This document shows positions 42,684-52,394 of a DNA stretch of 64,000 nucleotides, one piece after another (the first letter of the stretch is position 1; the number at the start of each line of letters is the position of its first letter). The notes under the pieces are model-generated. The model saw only the letters and a program-made list of their open reading frames with translations, was not told where the DNA came from and ran no database searches. This DNA is from Anaerocolumna chitinilytica (GTDB taxonomy: Bacteria > Bacillota > Clostridia > Lachnospirales > Lachnospiraceae). The DNA is taken from NCBI RefSeq assembly GCF_014218355.1, contig NZ_AP023368.1, forward strand, positions 1,740,001 to 1,804,000. Reading direction: 5' to 3'. The position numbers and the translations under genes are program-made.

Positions 42684-44426
42684 ATGGAATACTTTAATCC
42701 ATACAATCTTCAGTTATCTAAATATCTATTTTTTACAGGTAAGGGAGGAGTCGGAAAAACCTCTATTGCATGTGCTACAGCAGTTACATTAGCTGATTCT
42801 GGTTATAAGGTTCTACTGATTAGTACAGATCCAGCGTCAAACTTACAAGATGTATTTGAAACTGAGCTAACCAATAAAGGGACGCCAATAAAAGAGGTTG
42901 ATAATCTTATAGTAGCTAATCTTGATCCTATTGAAGCAGCGAAAGAATACAAAGAAGCTGTAATAGCACCTTATCGTGGTAAATTACCGGATGTAGTAAT
43001 AAATAATATGGAAGAGCAATTATCTGGTTCTTGCACTGTAGAGATCGCAGCATTCAATGAATTTTCTAATTTTATAACAGATGAATCAATCAGTGAGAAA
43101 TATAATTATATAATATTTGATACAGCACCAACCGGGCATACACTAAGAATGCTTCAACTACCTTCTGCATGGAGCGATTTTATAAGTGAAAGTACCCATG
43201 GGGCATCTTGTCTTGGTCAACTTTCCGGTTTAGAAGAAAAAAAAGAAATCTATAGAAAAGCTGTTGATACGTTAACTGATGAAAAAGCTACCTCCCTTAT
43301 CCTTGTTACAAGACCTGAGTCAATGCCGCTAATTGAGGCAGAAAGAGCATCTAAAGAATTAAAGGTTATTGGAATCAACAATCAAATACTCATAATAAAT
43401 GGTGTATTAGAAGCATTTAATGATTCTGTTTCAGAGTGTATGTATAACAAACAGAATAAAGCACTAAGTGAAATACCGGATGATTTAAAGAATATACCCA
43501 ATTATCAATTACCACTTAGAAGTTATAATATTACAGGTATAAAAAATGTAAGATATTTTTTTAAGACTGATAATATTAGTCATGAGACGAAAAGTCCTAG
43601 TCTAGCAGAAAGTAAAGAACTTAAAGATGTTATAGAAGATTTATACAAAAGTAAAAAAAAGGTTATATTTACTATGGGGAAAGGTGGGGTAGGGAAGACC
43701 ACGATAGCTGCAGCTGTGGCTTGTGGGCTGGCTGAAAAAGGAGTAAAAGTACATCTAGCTACTACAGATCCGGCAGCTCATTTGAAATATGTTATGAAAG
43801 AAAACTCTTTGATAACTATGAGTCATATAGATGAGCAGGCAGAGCTGATTAAGTATCAGAGTGAAGTCCTGGAAAAAGCAAGAAAAGTTATGTCAGAAGA
43901 AGATATCGCTTATGTAGAAGAGGATCTTCGCTCACCTTGTACGCAGGAAATTGCTGTATTTAGGGCTTTTGCACAGATAGTAGAAAAAGCTGAAAATGAG
44001 ACGGTAATTATCGATACAGCACCAACAGGCCATACATTGCTTTTATTGGATTCAACACAAAGCTATCATCGAGAAATTGAACGAACACGAGGTGACATTC
44101 CGGAATCTGTTGAAAAGCTATTGCCAAGACTTTGTAATTCAGATGAAACAGAAGTTATAATCGTTACTTTAGCTGAAGCAACACCTGTTTATGAAGCCTT
44201 AAGACTAGAAGAAGATCTAAATCGTGCTAACATAGCGGTAAACTGGTGGATTATTAATGCATCATTTTATTATACTAGCACGTCGAATGAAATGCTGTTA
44301 GCAAAAGCAGAGCATGAGGTAGAATGGATTAAACGGATTGATAATCATACAAAAGGTAAATTTGCAGCTATTGATTGGAAGTCAAATGAAGTTAATGAAA
44401 GCCAATTGTGTCATTTTATAAACTAA
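42684..44426 (+). CDS. arsA: Arsenite-stimulated ATPase
   Basis: This 580-aa protein consists of two homologous ATPase halves with P-loops GKGGVGKT at about residues 19-26 and 332-339. The DTAPTGHT signal-transduction motif occurs in each half. The As(III)-site cysteines are present: C117 (GSCTVEIAAF), about C176 (HGASCLGQ) and C419 (SPCTQEIAVF). It energises arsenite efflux through ArsB/Acr3, yet only an Acr3 remnant is found here. The second half is duplicated as a frameshifted relic at 22428. It may need a permease elsewhere in the genome. Confidence 0.95.
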   Translation: MEYFNPYNLQLSKYLFFTGKGGVGKTSIACATAVTLADSGYKVLLISTDPASNLQDVFETELTNKGTPIKEVDNLIVANLDPIEAAKEYKEAVIAPYRGKLPDVVINNMEEQLSGSCTVEIAAFNEFSNFITDESISEKYNYIIFDTAPTGHTLRMLQLPSAWSDFISESTHGASCLGQLSGLEEKKEIYRKAVDTLTDEKATSLILVTRPESMPLIEAERASKELKVIGINNQILIINGVLEAFNDSVSECMYNKQNKALSEIPDDLKNIPNYQLPLRSYNITGIKNVRYFFKTDNISHETKSPSLAESKELKDVIEDLYKSKKKVIFTMGKGGVGKTTIAAAVACGLAEKGVKVHLATTDPAAHLKYVMKENSLITMSHIDEQAELIKYQSEVLEKARKVMSEEDIAYVEEDLRSPCTQEIAVFRAFAQIVEKAENETVIIDTAPTGHTLLLLDSTQSYHREIERTRGDIPESVEKLLPRLCNSDETEVIIVTLAEATPVYEALRLEEDLNRANIAVNWWIINASFYYTSTSNEMLLAKAEHEVEWIKRIDNHTKGKFAAIDWKSNEVNESQLCHFIN

Positions 44427-44460
44427 GTAAATTAATATACTGATAATATCAAAAGTGAAA

Positions 44461-44496
44461 GACCGCATTCTCCATTTAATGTGGTCTTATGTTTTA
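44461..44496 (+). terminator. Terminator-like hairpin after arsA
   Basis: GACCGCATT pairs with AATGTGGTC and is followed by TTATGTTTTA. It is the partner of the hairpin at 23193. Confidence 0.65.
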
Positions 44497-44660
44497 TAGT
44501 TTATTTATTCTTATGTAATTATTTTAATAAGTAATTATTTTCAATATAGAGGATTGCTGATAAATTAAATAAGCACAAGTATCTAACCTTGTACAATAAC
44601 TAGATTCTTAATTTATAGTACCAATGTAAGATGAGTAAGAATCAATAATACTGATTAGAA

Positions 44661-45431
44661 TTATTTTATTGAAATCAACTGCTTCCTGCTGTTAAAAAAA
44701 CTTCTATAAGATAGATAACAGGCAATGAACGAAGATATCGATGTCGTTGAAAGCAGCATAAATGTTACCATTATCTGATACTTTATAGCTTCCATCGGTG
44801 ACGATCCAGCGAGAATTAAACCGGTCATCATGCCGGGGAGGGATACGATACCTAGTGTTTTGGCCGAATCAATTGTCGGTAACATTCCTGTTTTTATCGA
44901 GTCACGTATGATCTCTATGGAAGAGGGAAGTATATCTGCTCCCAAGGAAAGCTTTGTTTCGACTTCTTCTCGTTTATTCTTAAAATCAGACACTATCTGC
45001 TTATAGCACAACCCTAACGCGACCATTGCATTACTGATAATCATACCACTGACAGGAATAATTTGATAAGGCTCATATTGTATTGTCTTTGATAAAAGAA
45101 GAATTGACAAAGTAACTATAGTTCCAACTACGATAGATAAGAATGATATAATAAGCCCCCTTTTAATGGCTTTACCTCTTCTGGCAGCATTATATGATGC
45201 ATTGAAGATCATGAAAAGTATTAATAGAGTTGTAAAAAATGGGTTTTTAAAACCAAAAATATATTCCAAAATATATCCAACGATAACAAGCTGAACTACA
45301 GCCCTGATAACGCTAATAATGGTTTCCTTTTCAAGCTTGAGTTTTTGCCAATAGGAGAAAAAAAGTGCTACCAATACTAGAGAAGATGAGATAAGTAACG
45401 ATGTAATACTGATGTTATTCATACCGTTCAT
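44661..45431 (-). CDS. fetB: FetB/YbbM-type ABC transporter permease
   Basis: This 256-aa UPF0014-family protein has six to seven TM helices. Family motifs are the conserved RAVVQLVIVGY near the N-terminus, PVSGMIISNAM, KLSLGADILPSS and SLPGMMTGLILAGSSPMEAIKYQ. E. coli FetAB is an iron exporter that protects from oxidative stress. ATG 45431 has TTGGAGG. It overlaps the end of the ATPase gene by a few bases. Confidence 0.9.
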   Translation of the reverse strand: MNGMNNISITSLLISSSLVLVALFFSYWQKLKLEKETIISVIRAVVQLVIVGYILEYIFGFKNPFFTTLLILFMIFNASYNAARRGKAIKRGLIISFLSIVVGTIVTLSILLLSKTIQYEPYQIIPVSGMIISNAMVALGLCYKQIVSDFKNKREEVETKLSLGADILPSSIEIIRDSIKTGMLPTIDSAKTLGIVSLPGMMTGLILAGSSPMEAIKYQIMVTFMLLSTTSISSFIACYLSYRSFFNSRKQLISIK

Positions 45432-46084
45432 TTTAATACCTCCAATGATTTAATTTCACCAGATTCTATCAACAATAATTTATTTGCATATTTCCTGCTT
45501 TGTTCAAGGTTATGGGTGATCCATAAAACAGTAGTACCATTATTATTTAGAGCCGATATAACATTTTCAACTATTACGGCATTATCCACATCAAGAGCTG
45601 AAGTGATTTCATCTAGAAGCAAAATTTCGGGCATAAATAGTAAGCTTCTTATTAGTGATATTCTTTGTTTTTCACCACCGGAAAGGTTTATGATATCTTT
45701 GTGCAGATAATCTCCATCCATATGAAACATGGAAAACAATTCATCTATTCTCTTTTGGTTGGGCTTGATGTTTCTTATAGTAAAAGGAAAATTAATATTT
45801 TCAATCACTGTATCTCCGAAAAGATAAGGAGATTGAAAACAGTAAACTATATTTTTTCTCAATTCTGTAGGATTGTAATCGAAAATATTTTTATTTTTAT
45901 AAGATATAGTTCCTTTTATAGGGCTGATTAAGTGACTGCAAAGCTTAAGAAATGTACTTTTACCGCTGCCAGACGGGCCAACGATTGAAAAAAAATCGCC
46001 TTCTTCAATATCTACCGATATATTTTTTAGAATAGATTTGTTGTCACTTTCAAATGAAACGTTTTGAAATTCAAGTAATGACAA
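45428..46084 (-). CDS. fetA: FetA/YbbL-type ABC transporter ATP-binding protein
   Basis: The start is probably TTG 46084, 6-7 bases after GGAGGTG; a GTG at 46093 lies inside that ribosome-binding site. The 218-aa ATPase has Walker A GPSGSGKS, the Q-loop, signature LSGGEKQR, Walker B ILLLDEITSALD and the switch His in WITHN. It pairs with the overlapping FetB-type permease and follows the MarR gene by 10-20 bases, forming one operon. Confidence 0.92.
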   Translation of the reverse strand: MSLLEFQNVSFESDNKSILKNISVDIEEGDFFSIVGPSGSGKSTFLKLCSHLISPIKGTISYKNKNIFDYNPTELRKNIVYCFQSPYLFGDTVIENINFPFTIRNIKPNQKRIDELFSMFHMDGDYLHKDIINLSGGEKQRISLIRSLLFMPEILLLDEITSALDVDNAVIVENVISALNNNGTTVLWITHNLEQSRKYANKLLLIESGEIKSLEVLK

Positions 46085-46102
46085 AATTCGCACCTCCGTA
46101 TA

Positions 46103-46540
46103 TTATCTGTTGTCAGAAGAAAATAGAGATTCTTTGTTGATGCTATTTAATAATTCTGAAAGAAGTTCTTTAAGATTCTCTTTTTTATTCTGTTCCAAAG
46201 TATTAAAAAAATTTTTTGAAAATAGCAAATCTTCTTCTATATGCTTCTCTACTATTATTTTCCCATCCGGTGTGACAACAAGCTCAATAGCTCGCCTATC
46301 AATATTTGTCCTAAGTCTTTCAATAAGTTTTTTCTTTTCCAGCCGGTCAATAATCCCAGTGAGAGTGGAAGGGGGAATGCAGTACTGTTTTGAAAGGTCT
46401 TTGACTAACACTTTTTCGTTGAGATATATTCTTTCTAATACATACATATCCTGAGGTTGGTTGTTTGAGGTTTGAAGCTGGTACTCGTTTTTATATTGAA
46501 AAACATCCAAGAGTTTATGGATTATAGTATTTTCATCCAA
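46103..46540 (-). CDS. MarR-family regulator of the fetAB-like operon
   Basis: This 145-aa protein starts at TTG 46540 behind AAGGAGGATACACT. It has a MarR winged helix (LSKQYCIPPSTLTGIIDRLEKKKLIERLRTNIDRRAIELVVTPDG). It is first in the operon with the exporter genes. A perfect palindrome over its promoter is the likely autoregulatory operator. The ligand is unknown; iron or redox stress is suggested by the FetAB-type partners. Confidence 0.88.
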   Translation of the reverse strand: MDENTIIHKLLDVFQYKNEYQLQTSNNQPQDMYVLERIYLNEKVLVKDLSKQYCIPPSTLTGIIDRLEKKKLIERLRTNIDRRAIELVVTPDGKIIVEKHIEEDLLFSKNFFNTLEQNKKENLKELLSELLNSINKESLFSSDNR

Positions 46541-46562
46541 AGTGTATCCTCCTTTATAATGT

Positions 46563-46621
46563 AATACGGTTATCGTAAATTACGATAACCGTATTATAAC
46601 ATTGATTTGTACTTACAGCAA
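46563..46621 (-). promoter_or_regulatory. Promoter with perfect MarR operator palindrome
   Basis: On the minus strand, -35 TTGCTG (46621-46616), a 17-base spacer and -10 TATAAT (46598-46593) form a near-consensus promoter. Immediately downstream is a perfect inverted repeat with 15-bp arms and a 3-base centre (46563-46595; arm TACGATAACCGTATT), overlapping the expected start site. Confidence 0.88.
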
Positions 46622-46851
46622 TAGGAGATAAAGCGTTTAGTTCCTTTGCATGTTCGTGATGATAATCTCGTTCCATATTAATATAGCCTTTTTATTATTA
46701 TATTCTAAATTAAAATTTCTTGTATCTCAATAAATAAATTCTAATAAACTTGAATCAGAATTCTCATAATGGTGCACATGAGGATTGGGTTCTTTTATTC
46801 GAGGCCAACCATGATGGGTCACAGAAGATATTATTCACACACTCACTAAGA

Positions 46852-48621
46852 TTAATATACTCTTATTTCAAATATTCGTGCATACTTGTCCCCGTTTGTT
46901 GCCAATACCTTTACCGTTATTTTATCGCATTCTAACGGATTTTCAAGCTTATGAATCTTTAACCTGTAGTAATTATCAGAAACCTTTTCTGTATATATCT
47001 TTTTACCATTTAGGTAATAATTAATTTCATAATCTTTTACCAATTCTGGTGGTATTCCGGGCACTTGATTTAAATTAGTACGATGTGACATAGATAACAT
47101 GATTTCCTTACTTAGGTTAGAGTCAAATTTCAGATGAATTTCTTTAACATTGACAGCCGAATTAAATACAAGACTCAACCATTCTCCGCCTGAAGCTATT
47201 TCCTCAGAAATCCAGCAGTTGGATTGCTCTTTTACCTTTCGGGATATACCGTTTATTACATTTTCACAGTTACCCTCTTCTATAGCGGAAGAGCATGATA
47301 TAATTGCAGTTTTTGCAATGTCTGATTCATCCTCATTCTTGAATCCTGGAATGTAACAGTCATCTTTTATTAGTTTTTGCTGTAACTCCTTGATATATAG
47401 TGATACTTCAGCCGGGCTTAATCCTTTTTCAATTGCGATAGCTCCTGCAGTTCCCACAGCCTGCCCAACCACGGAACAAGTAGCCATAACCCGATTTGAT
47501 CCAAAGGCCATATGGGAAGAACTTATGGCCCGTCCGGCAAGCATAAGGTTCTTAATATCCTTTGAATATAGGCTTCTATATGGAATCGTATATATTTTGT
47601 CCAAATGGATATAATCAGTGGGTTGAAGCTTTGTTTTTAATCCACCGGCAACATGCATATCCATGGGCCAGCCGCCATAAGCCACTGCATCTTCAAAGAT
47701 TCTTCCTTCCAGCAAATCCGGTTCCTTTAGTATATAGTCACCTATAATCCTTCTGCTTTCTCGTTTTCCGGGTAAGAATCCTACCCAGTCAAGTACAAAG
47801 TTATCGGCCTTATGGTCTCCGTTGTTTTTGATATGGTCCCATACTCCATAAACGGCCTTAAGAAGATCATCTCGAATTACTTCACCATCAGCAACGATAT
47901 CCAGACTGTCTCCCCCCAATTCTATCCACCAGTAACCATAGGTAATTTCATCATGATCTCTGAATTTCAGATCTTCTTCTGTATAGCTATTAGCCCAAAA
48001 AGGTTTTTCAAAGGGTACTGATTTTCCGAAATCAACTGCTTTAAATAAGAGGGTATTTCCCATTGTTACACTATCTGATTCGTACGGAGCAAATCTCTCA
48101 CCGAATACCGATTTTCCTTCACGGCCGCACATATACCCTGCACCTGCTAAATAAGACAGGGTACCGTCACCTGTAGCGTCTACAAATATGTTGGCTTCTA
48201 TATCAAAAATCTTCTCAGTGGTAAGCTGATTGGCTGTTATTTTCTTTATCTTATCCTTTTCTGTAATGACTTCTGTCATATGAGTATTAAGATAAAGGTC
48301 AAGCCCTTCCTGAAAACGGCACTTTTCCCATAAAACTGTATCAAAAATTGAGAAGGAGTGCTGAGGATTCCTTTTCCTATTTTCAAGCAATAATTCTTCT
48401 ATAATTCCGGTTTCTCTTGAATCTGGTCTCTTGCCATGGGAATCTGCGCCGCATATATGCATTCTGATTTCTGAGCTTGCATTTCCTCCCAGCACAGGCC
48501 GGTTTTGAATTAATGCGGTTTTTGCATTGTGTCTGGCAGCTGATATTGCCGCACATACTCCTGACATTCCACCTCCTACGATTACGATGTCATATTTTTT
48601 AGAGATTGCCTTTTTACTCAT
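46852..48621 (-). CDS. FAD-dependent oxidoreductase with C-terminal carbohydrate-linked domain
   Basis: This 589-aa protein has the FAD-binding fold DIVIVGGGMSGVCAAISAARH (residues 11-31), then LGGNASSEIRMHICGA, NIFVDATGDGTLSYLAGA and NLMLAGRAISSSHMAFGSNRVMATC. These are typical of the FAD_oxidored family (PF12831) found beside polysaccharide-utilisation genes. The last 130 residues look like a beta-sandwich appendage. It is divergent from the PocR-AraC regulator at 48784, a likely controller. Substrate unknown. Confidence 0.9.
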   Translation of the reverse strand: MSKKAISKKYDIVIVGGGMSGVCAAISAARHNAKTALIQNRPVLGGNASSEIRMHICGADSHGKRPDSRETGIIEELLLENRKRNPQHSFSIFDTVLWEKCRFQEGLDLYLNTHMTEVITEKDKIKKITANQLTTEKIFDIEANIFVDATGDGTLSYLAGAGYMCGREGKSVFGERFAPYESDSVTMGNTLLFKAVDFGKSVPFEKPFWANSYTEEDLKFRDHDEITYGYWWIELGGDSLDIVADGEVIRDDLLKAVYGVWDHIKNNGDHKADNFVLDWVGFLPGKRESRRIIGDYILKEPDLLEGRIFEDAVAYGGWPMDMHVAGGLKTKLQPTDYIHLDKIYTIPYRSLYSKDIKNLMLAGRAISSSHMAFGSNRVMATCSVVGQAVGTAGAIAIEKGLSPAEVSLYIKELQQKLIKDDCYIPGFKNEDESDIAKTAIISCSSAIEEGNCENVINGISRKVKEQSNCWISEEIASGGEWLSLVFNSAVNVKEIHLKFDSNLSKEIMLSMSHRTNLNQVPGIPPELVKDYEINYYLNGKKIYTEKVSDNYYRLKIHKLENPLECDKITVKVLATNGDKYARIFEIRVY

Positions 48622-48783
48622 TTTAGTACCTCCTATGAGAATTTCTTATAAAGGAATTATAAAGGAAGCAGAGATAAAACACCTTAAAAACACTGTTGAT
48701 AATCTTAAAAATTCTGCAATATTATTGATGGAAAAGCAGAAATAAGTTAAAATTAGATTTAAAGATGAAGGGAGTTTGAAAGA

Positions 48784-49677
48784 ATGCCAAAACAGGCTTA
48801 TTCGGTATTAACGGATTATCTGAAACAAATCTCTTATGAGTTTGGAATTGCTATATGTATCAATGATTTTTCTGGTTTTCTGTTCCATGACCGGGAGCTG
48901 ACCGAGCTTCTACAACCCTTTATGATTCACGGAAATCCTTACTGCATGATGATAAAATCAGATAAAGCTCTTTGGGATAAATGCCAAAGTATGAAAAAAC
49001 CTATTGCAGAAAAATGCAGGGTACAAAAGGGCACTTTCTATGGAATGTGTCATGCAGGTGTTGAAGAATATATAGTGCCGATTACTTGCAATGGTCAATT
49101 AATCGGTACCATAAATGCAGGTGTGTTCTGTTCACATACGAAAGTAGGTGAACGATTTGTTAAGAGAATTTCACAGTCTTCTGCATTAAATGAGACCGCC
49201 CTTTTGAAGTTGTATTATTCGTCCTTAAATATGAAAATACCGGGGATTGAAAAAATAAACAGCCTTTTAGGCATTGCAGCAGAGTATATAGCGAGAATTT
49301 ATTCTGATATTTCCTTGTCTCATCCTGATGTGTTAAACAATCTCAGGTACAATTCAAGTGAAGATAATATCCTGGGACATACTCTTGCGTTTGTCAAAAA
49401 AAACTATAAAAATCAGATATCAGTGCAGGATATTGCCCATTCATGCCATTGCAGTGAATCTTATATCAATCATACTTTTAAAAAGAAAATGCAAATTAAT
49501 GTTAAATCATATATAAACCAGCTGAGAGTAGAGGATGCAAAGACATATCTATCAGGGACCGACTTGCCTGTTAAAACAATAGCATCTTTTCTAGGATTTA
49601 ACGATTCAAATTATTTTTGTAAAGTATTTTCAGAAATATGCGGTGAGCCGCCAACTCAGTTCAGAAAAAATAAGTAA
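48784..49677 (+). CDS. PocR-domain AraC-family regulator
   Basis: This 297-aa protein has an N-terminal PocR-type sensor domain (about 1-165; YEFGIAICINDFSGFLF, with Cys in NPYCMM, KCQSMKKP and YGMCHAGVEEYIVPI). A C-terminal AraC double helix-turn-helix follows (ISVQDIAHSCHCSESYINHTFKKKM; TIASFLGFNDSNYFCKVFSEICGEPPTQFRK). It probably senses a small metabolite. It is divergent from the FAD oxidoreductase and upstream of the deacetylase gene, and may activate both. Confidence 0.92.
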   Translation: MPKQAYSVLTDYLKQISYEFGIAICINDFSGFLFHDRELTELLQPFMIHGNPYCMMIKSDKALWDKCQSMKKPIAEKCRVQKGTFYGMCHAGVEEYIVPITCNGQLIGTINAGVFCSHTKVGERFVKRISQSSALNETALLKLYYSSLNMKIPGIEKINSLLGIAAEYIARIYSDISLSHPDVLNNLRYNSSEDNILGHTLAFVKKNYKNQISVQDIAHSCHCSESYINHTFKKKMQINVKSYINQLRVEDAKTYLSGTDLPVKTIASFLGFNDSNYFCKVFSEICGEPPTQFRKNK

Positions 49678-49730
49678 TCCGCTAAGGATGCTAATTATAA
49701 AACAAAACAATAAAAGCGAGGAGATACAAT

Positions 49731-50570
49731 ATGGCAGGAATGTTTATGCGTTTTCCGCAAGGAAAAGCAAAAGCACTGACGTTAAGTTACGACGACGGAG
49801 TAGAGCAGGATATACGGCTCATAGATATTATGAATCACCACGGTCTTAAAGGAACCTTCAATCTTAACAGCGGTGAATATGCCTCAGAAGGTACGTTATA
49901 CCCCAAGGGACATATTCATCGCAGAATGACGAAGGATCAGGCCACTGCACTTTATACTGATTGCGGTAATGAAGTAGCGGTACATGGGCTGACTCATCCA
50001 TTCCTAGAACAACTACCCGAAAATATGGTTATGTGGGAGGTAATGAAAGATCGAAATAATCTGGAAACCCAGTTCCATACAATAATTCGTGGTATGGCCT
50101 ATCCCTTTGGAACCTATAACGATATGGTTGTAGGTTGTTTGGAAAAAGCGGGAATTGTGTATGCAAGAACGGTTATATCCAACCATAATTTTAAGCTCCC
50201 CCAGAATTGGCTTCGACTGGAAACAACCTGTCATCACAATGACCCGGAGTTGATGCCCCTTTCCAAAAAGTTTGTGGAGCAGGCACCTCAGCGGGAAGCC
50301 TGGCTCTTTTATCTCTGGGGACACAGCTATGAGTTTGACAAACACGACAATTGGCAGGTGATTGAGGAGTTTGCTGCATATGTAGGTGACCGTGAGGACA
50401 TCTGGTATGCTACAAATATTCAAATCTATGATTATATACAGGCTTTTGGAAGACTGGAATTCTCAGCAGATGGAATGCAGGCATTCAATCCAACATTCAC
50501 GGATCTTTATTTTAAAAAAGATGAAAAGCTTTACTGCGTATCACCCGGAGAGAAATTAGATATCATCTGA
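49731..50570 (+). CDS. NodB-type polysaccharide deacetylase
   Basis: This 279-aa protein has motif 1 LSYDDGVEQD near residue 19 (the Asp pair, catalytic base and metal ligand), a His motif at EVAVHGLTHPFLEQL, and AYPFGTYND and YLWGHSYEF. No signal peptide is seen, so it may act inside the cell on imported oligosaccharides. The start has GAGGAG. It follows the AraC gene by 53 bases. Confidence 0.9.
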   Translation: MAGMFMRFPQGKAKALTLSYDDGVEQDIRLIDIMNHHGLKGTFNLNSGEYASEGTLYPKGHIHRRMTKDQATALYTDCGNEVAVHGLTHPFLEQLPENMVMWEVMKDRNNLETQFHTIIRGMAYPFGTYNDMVVGCLEKAGIVYARTVISNHNFKLPQNWLRLETTCHHNDPELMPLSKKFVEQAPQREAWLFYLWGHSYEFDKHDNWQVIEEFAAYVGDREDIWYATNIQIYDYIQAFGRLEFSADGMQAFNPTFTDLYFKKDEKLYCVSPGEKLDII

Positions 50571-50617
50571 TAAGCTGCAAAAATCAAGAAATCAAATAGA
50601 GTTTAAAACAGAACTTT

Positions 50618-50660
50618 AAAATAGAGCAGCTATCCAACAGGACAACTGCTCTGTTTTAAA
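50618..50660 (+). terminator. Rho-independent terminator
   Basis: AAAATAGAGCAG pairs with CTGCTCTGTTTT around a 15-base loop. It lies between convergent genes and may serve both strands. Confidence 0.8.
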
Positions 50661-50674
50661 TACTTAATCATTTT

Positions 50675-51121
50675 CTATTTGTTTTCCTTTGTAATTTGCT
50701 TCAGATCTTCTCTTAAGGGCCAAAATAGTTTAAAATCCAGTTTTTCGAGCTCTCTTTTCTGCTTATAACTAACCCTAAAGGTGATATTATCCGGAATTTC
50801 AATTCCGGGAGGAACATCATTTAGTAAAACACTGATATTTCTGTTAGTTCTAATATTTGAGATTTCCTCTGAAATACTTTCCAGCAAAATCTCATAATTT
50901 CCGTTGGTATCTTTAAACACTTCATACAGTTCTTCTTTTTTGGCATATTCATAGGAGTCCCCGGATGCAACCCAGTTTGTAAGGGCAGACTTACTAAATC
51001 TCCATTCTCTGCCTATCTTTCTAGCTGGTATATGTTCTTCATTTAGCATTTTTAACAGCGTTCTTTCACCTACCCCTAAAAAGGTACATGCTTGTTCTAA
51101 CGTTAAAATATCATCATCCAT
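50675..51121 (-). CDS. Helix-turn-helix (excisionase/MerR-like) domain protein
   Basis: This 148-aa protein has an HTH_17 domain at residues 5-50 (LTLEQACTFLGVGERTLLKMLNEEHIPARKIGREWRFSKSALTNWV). A linker and a C-terminal region with EISNIRTNRNISVLLNDVPPGIEIPDN follow. It is probably a DNA-binding regulator. ATG 51121 has TAGGAGG. It is convergent to the deacetylase gene and divergent from the MBL gene. Confidence 0.8.
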   Translation of the reverse strand: MDDDILTLEQACTFLGVGERTLLKMLNEEHIPARKIGREWRFSKSALTNWVASGDSYEYAKKEELYEVFKDTNGNYEILLESISEEISNIRTNRNISVLLNDVPPGIEIPDNITFRVSYKQKRELEKLDFKLFWPLREDLKQITKENK

Positions 51122-51383
51122 CCAGGTTCCTCCTATTTATTGCTGTTTTTTATAGTAATGATTAAGTTTAAATTAATTAATGACTTATGAAATAATATAG
51201 ATATTAAAAGAAATATATGAAAAAATTTATGCAATGATATTGAATTTGCTCTATTCTGCGAAATTATTTACCTTTAATGCTCAAAACCGTACATCGCTTG
51301 ATGTTTCCTCAGTTTTAATATAACCTTACATTAGAAACTTTATTGGTGAAAATGTTCCGTTAGGAATTTAGGAGGTTTATTAA

Positions 51384-52379
51384 ATGTATTGGAAAAAGAA
51401 TATGGGGCCTTTGGATATGTCTAAGTTTCATGATGTTCTGATTGAGGATGAGGATGGAGGTCTACAGCCTAAGGATATGCCTTATTTTAAGGCCAAATTA
51501 ATTGCACCGGGAACATGGCAGGTACTCAGTGACGGTGATTATACTTATGTAGTGGAAGGAGAGGACGAGCTGATTGCCATTGACAGTGGTATGGGTGCGG
51601 GAAACATTCGAGAATTCTGTCAGACTTTATCCGAAAAGCCTTTGTACCGTCTTTTTAACACACATAATCACTTTGACCATACCGCTAATAACTTTTTATT
51701 TGATGTTGTGTACATGTCACAGAAGAGTTATGAAGGCAGATGCCAGCCTTTCGGAGATTTCGAAGGCATGGAGATTCCGGATGACTATCCTGTTGTTTTC
51801 TTAAAGGATGGGGATGTTATTAACCTCAAAGGACGTGAATTGGAGGTCTTTCATATAGAAGAGCACTGCAGCGGCTCTCTTCAGTTTCTGGATCGAAAGG
51901 CACGTATTTTGTTCTGTGGCGACGAGTTGAACGGAAACTTCTTTGACAGCAGGATTTCGGTAGAACATTCATTCCGCAATGTCAAACGCTGGATGTCCAT
52001 TCGAGATTCCTATGATATCCTCTGTGCCGGTAACGGCATTCATGATGGGAGCTATGTTGAAAGATATTATGAAACGCTGAAGTATATTCTTAACGGTCAT
52101 GAGAATGAGGGGGAGGAATTCTATGTTCCTTATATGGATTCAAGAGCATCTGTTAATAGTAAGGAAGGTAAGCCGGTTTATCCACGACGCAGCCCCAATA
52201 TGGATTTTGTGGCTGAGGCTATGAAGGCGGAGGGTTTCGGGAAACATCTTGAGCTTACCGATGGCAGAGGTTGTTTTTGTTTCATGAGAAAGCTAAACCC
52301 GGACGGAATCTTTGACAGACAATTAGAGATGAATGGCTGCAGGGTATGTTACTACCTTAATAGAATTTGGGATAAATAG
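51384..52379 (+). CDS. Metallo-beta-lactamase-fold hydrolase
   Basis: This 331-aa protein has the MBL zinc motif THNHFDH (about residues 92-98), a further ligand His in EEHCSGSLQF and Asp in FCGDELNG, and LCAGNGIHDG near the fifth motif. Substrate is unknown. It is 15 bases upstream of the DUF1593 gene, with which it forms an operon starting at TAGGAGG. The context suggests a carbohydrate or lactone substrate. Confidence 0.88.
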   Translation: MYWKKNMGPLDMSKFHDVLIEDEDGGLQPKDMPYFKAKLIAPGTWQVLSDGDYTYVVEGEDELIAIDSGMGAGNIREFCQTLSEKPLYRLFNTHNHFDHTANNFLFDVVYMSQKSYEGRCQPFGDFEGMEIPDDYPVVFLKDGDVINLKGRELEVFHIEEHCSGSLQFLDRKARILFCGDELNGNFFDSRISVEHSFRNVKRWMSIRDSYDILCAGNGIHDGSYVERYYETLKYILNGHENEGEEFYVPYMDSRASVNSKEGKPVYPRRSPNMDFVAEAMKAEGFGKHLELTDGRGCFCFMRKLNPDGIFDRQLEMNGCRVCYYLNRIWDK

Positions 52380-52394
52380 AAGGAGAGGCAAAAC

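Noticed and set aside
46750..46935. 61-codon plus-strand frame
   Set aside because: It overlaps the FAD oxidoreductase end antisense; at most a small relic.
50191..50423. Minus-strand frames inside the deacetylase gene
   Set aside because: Antisense shadows; the plus-strand gene has clear NodB motifs.
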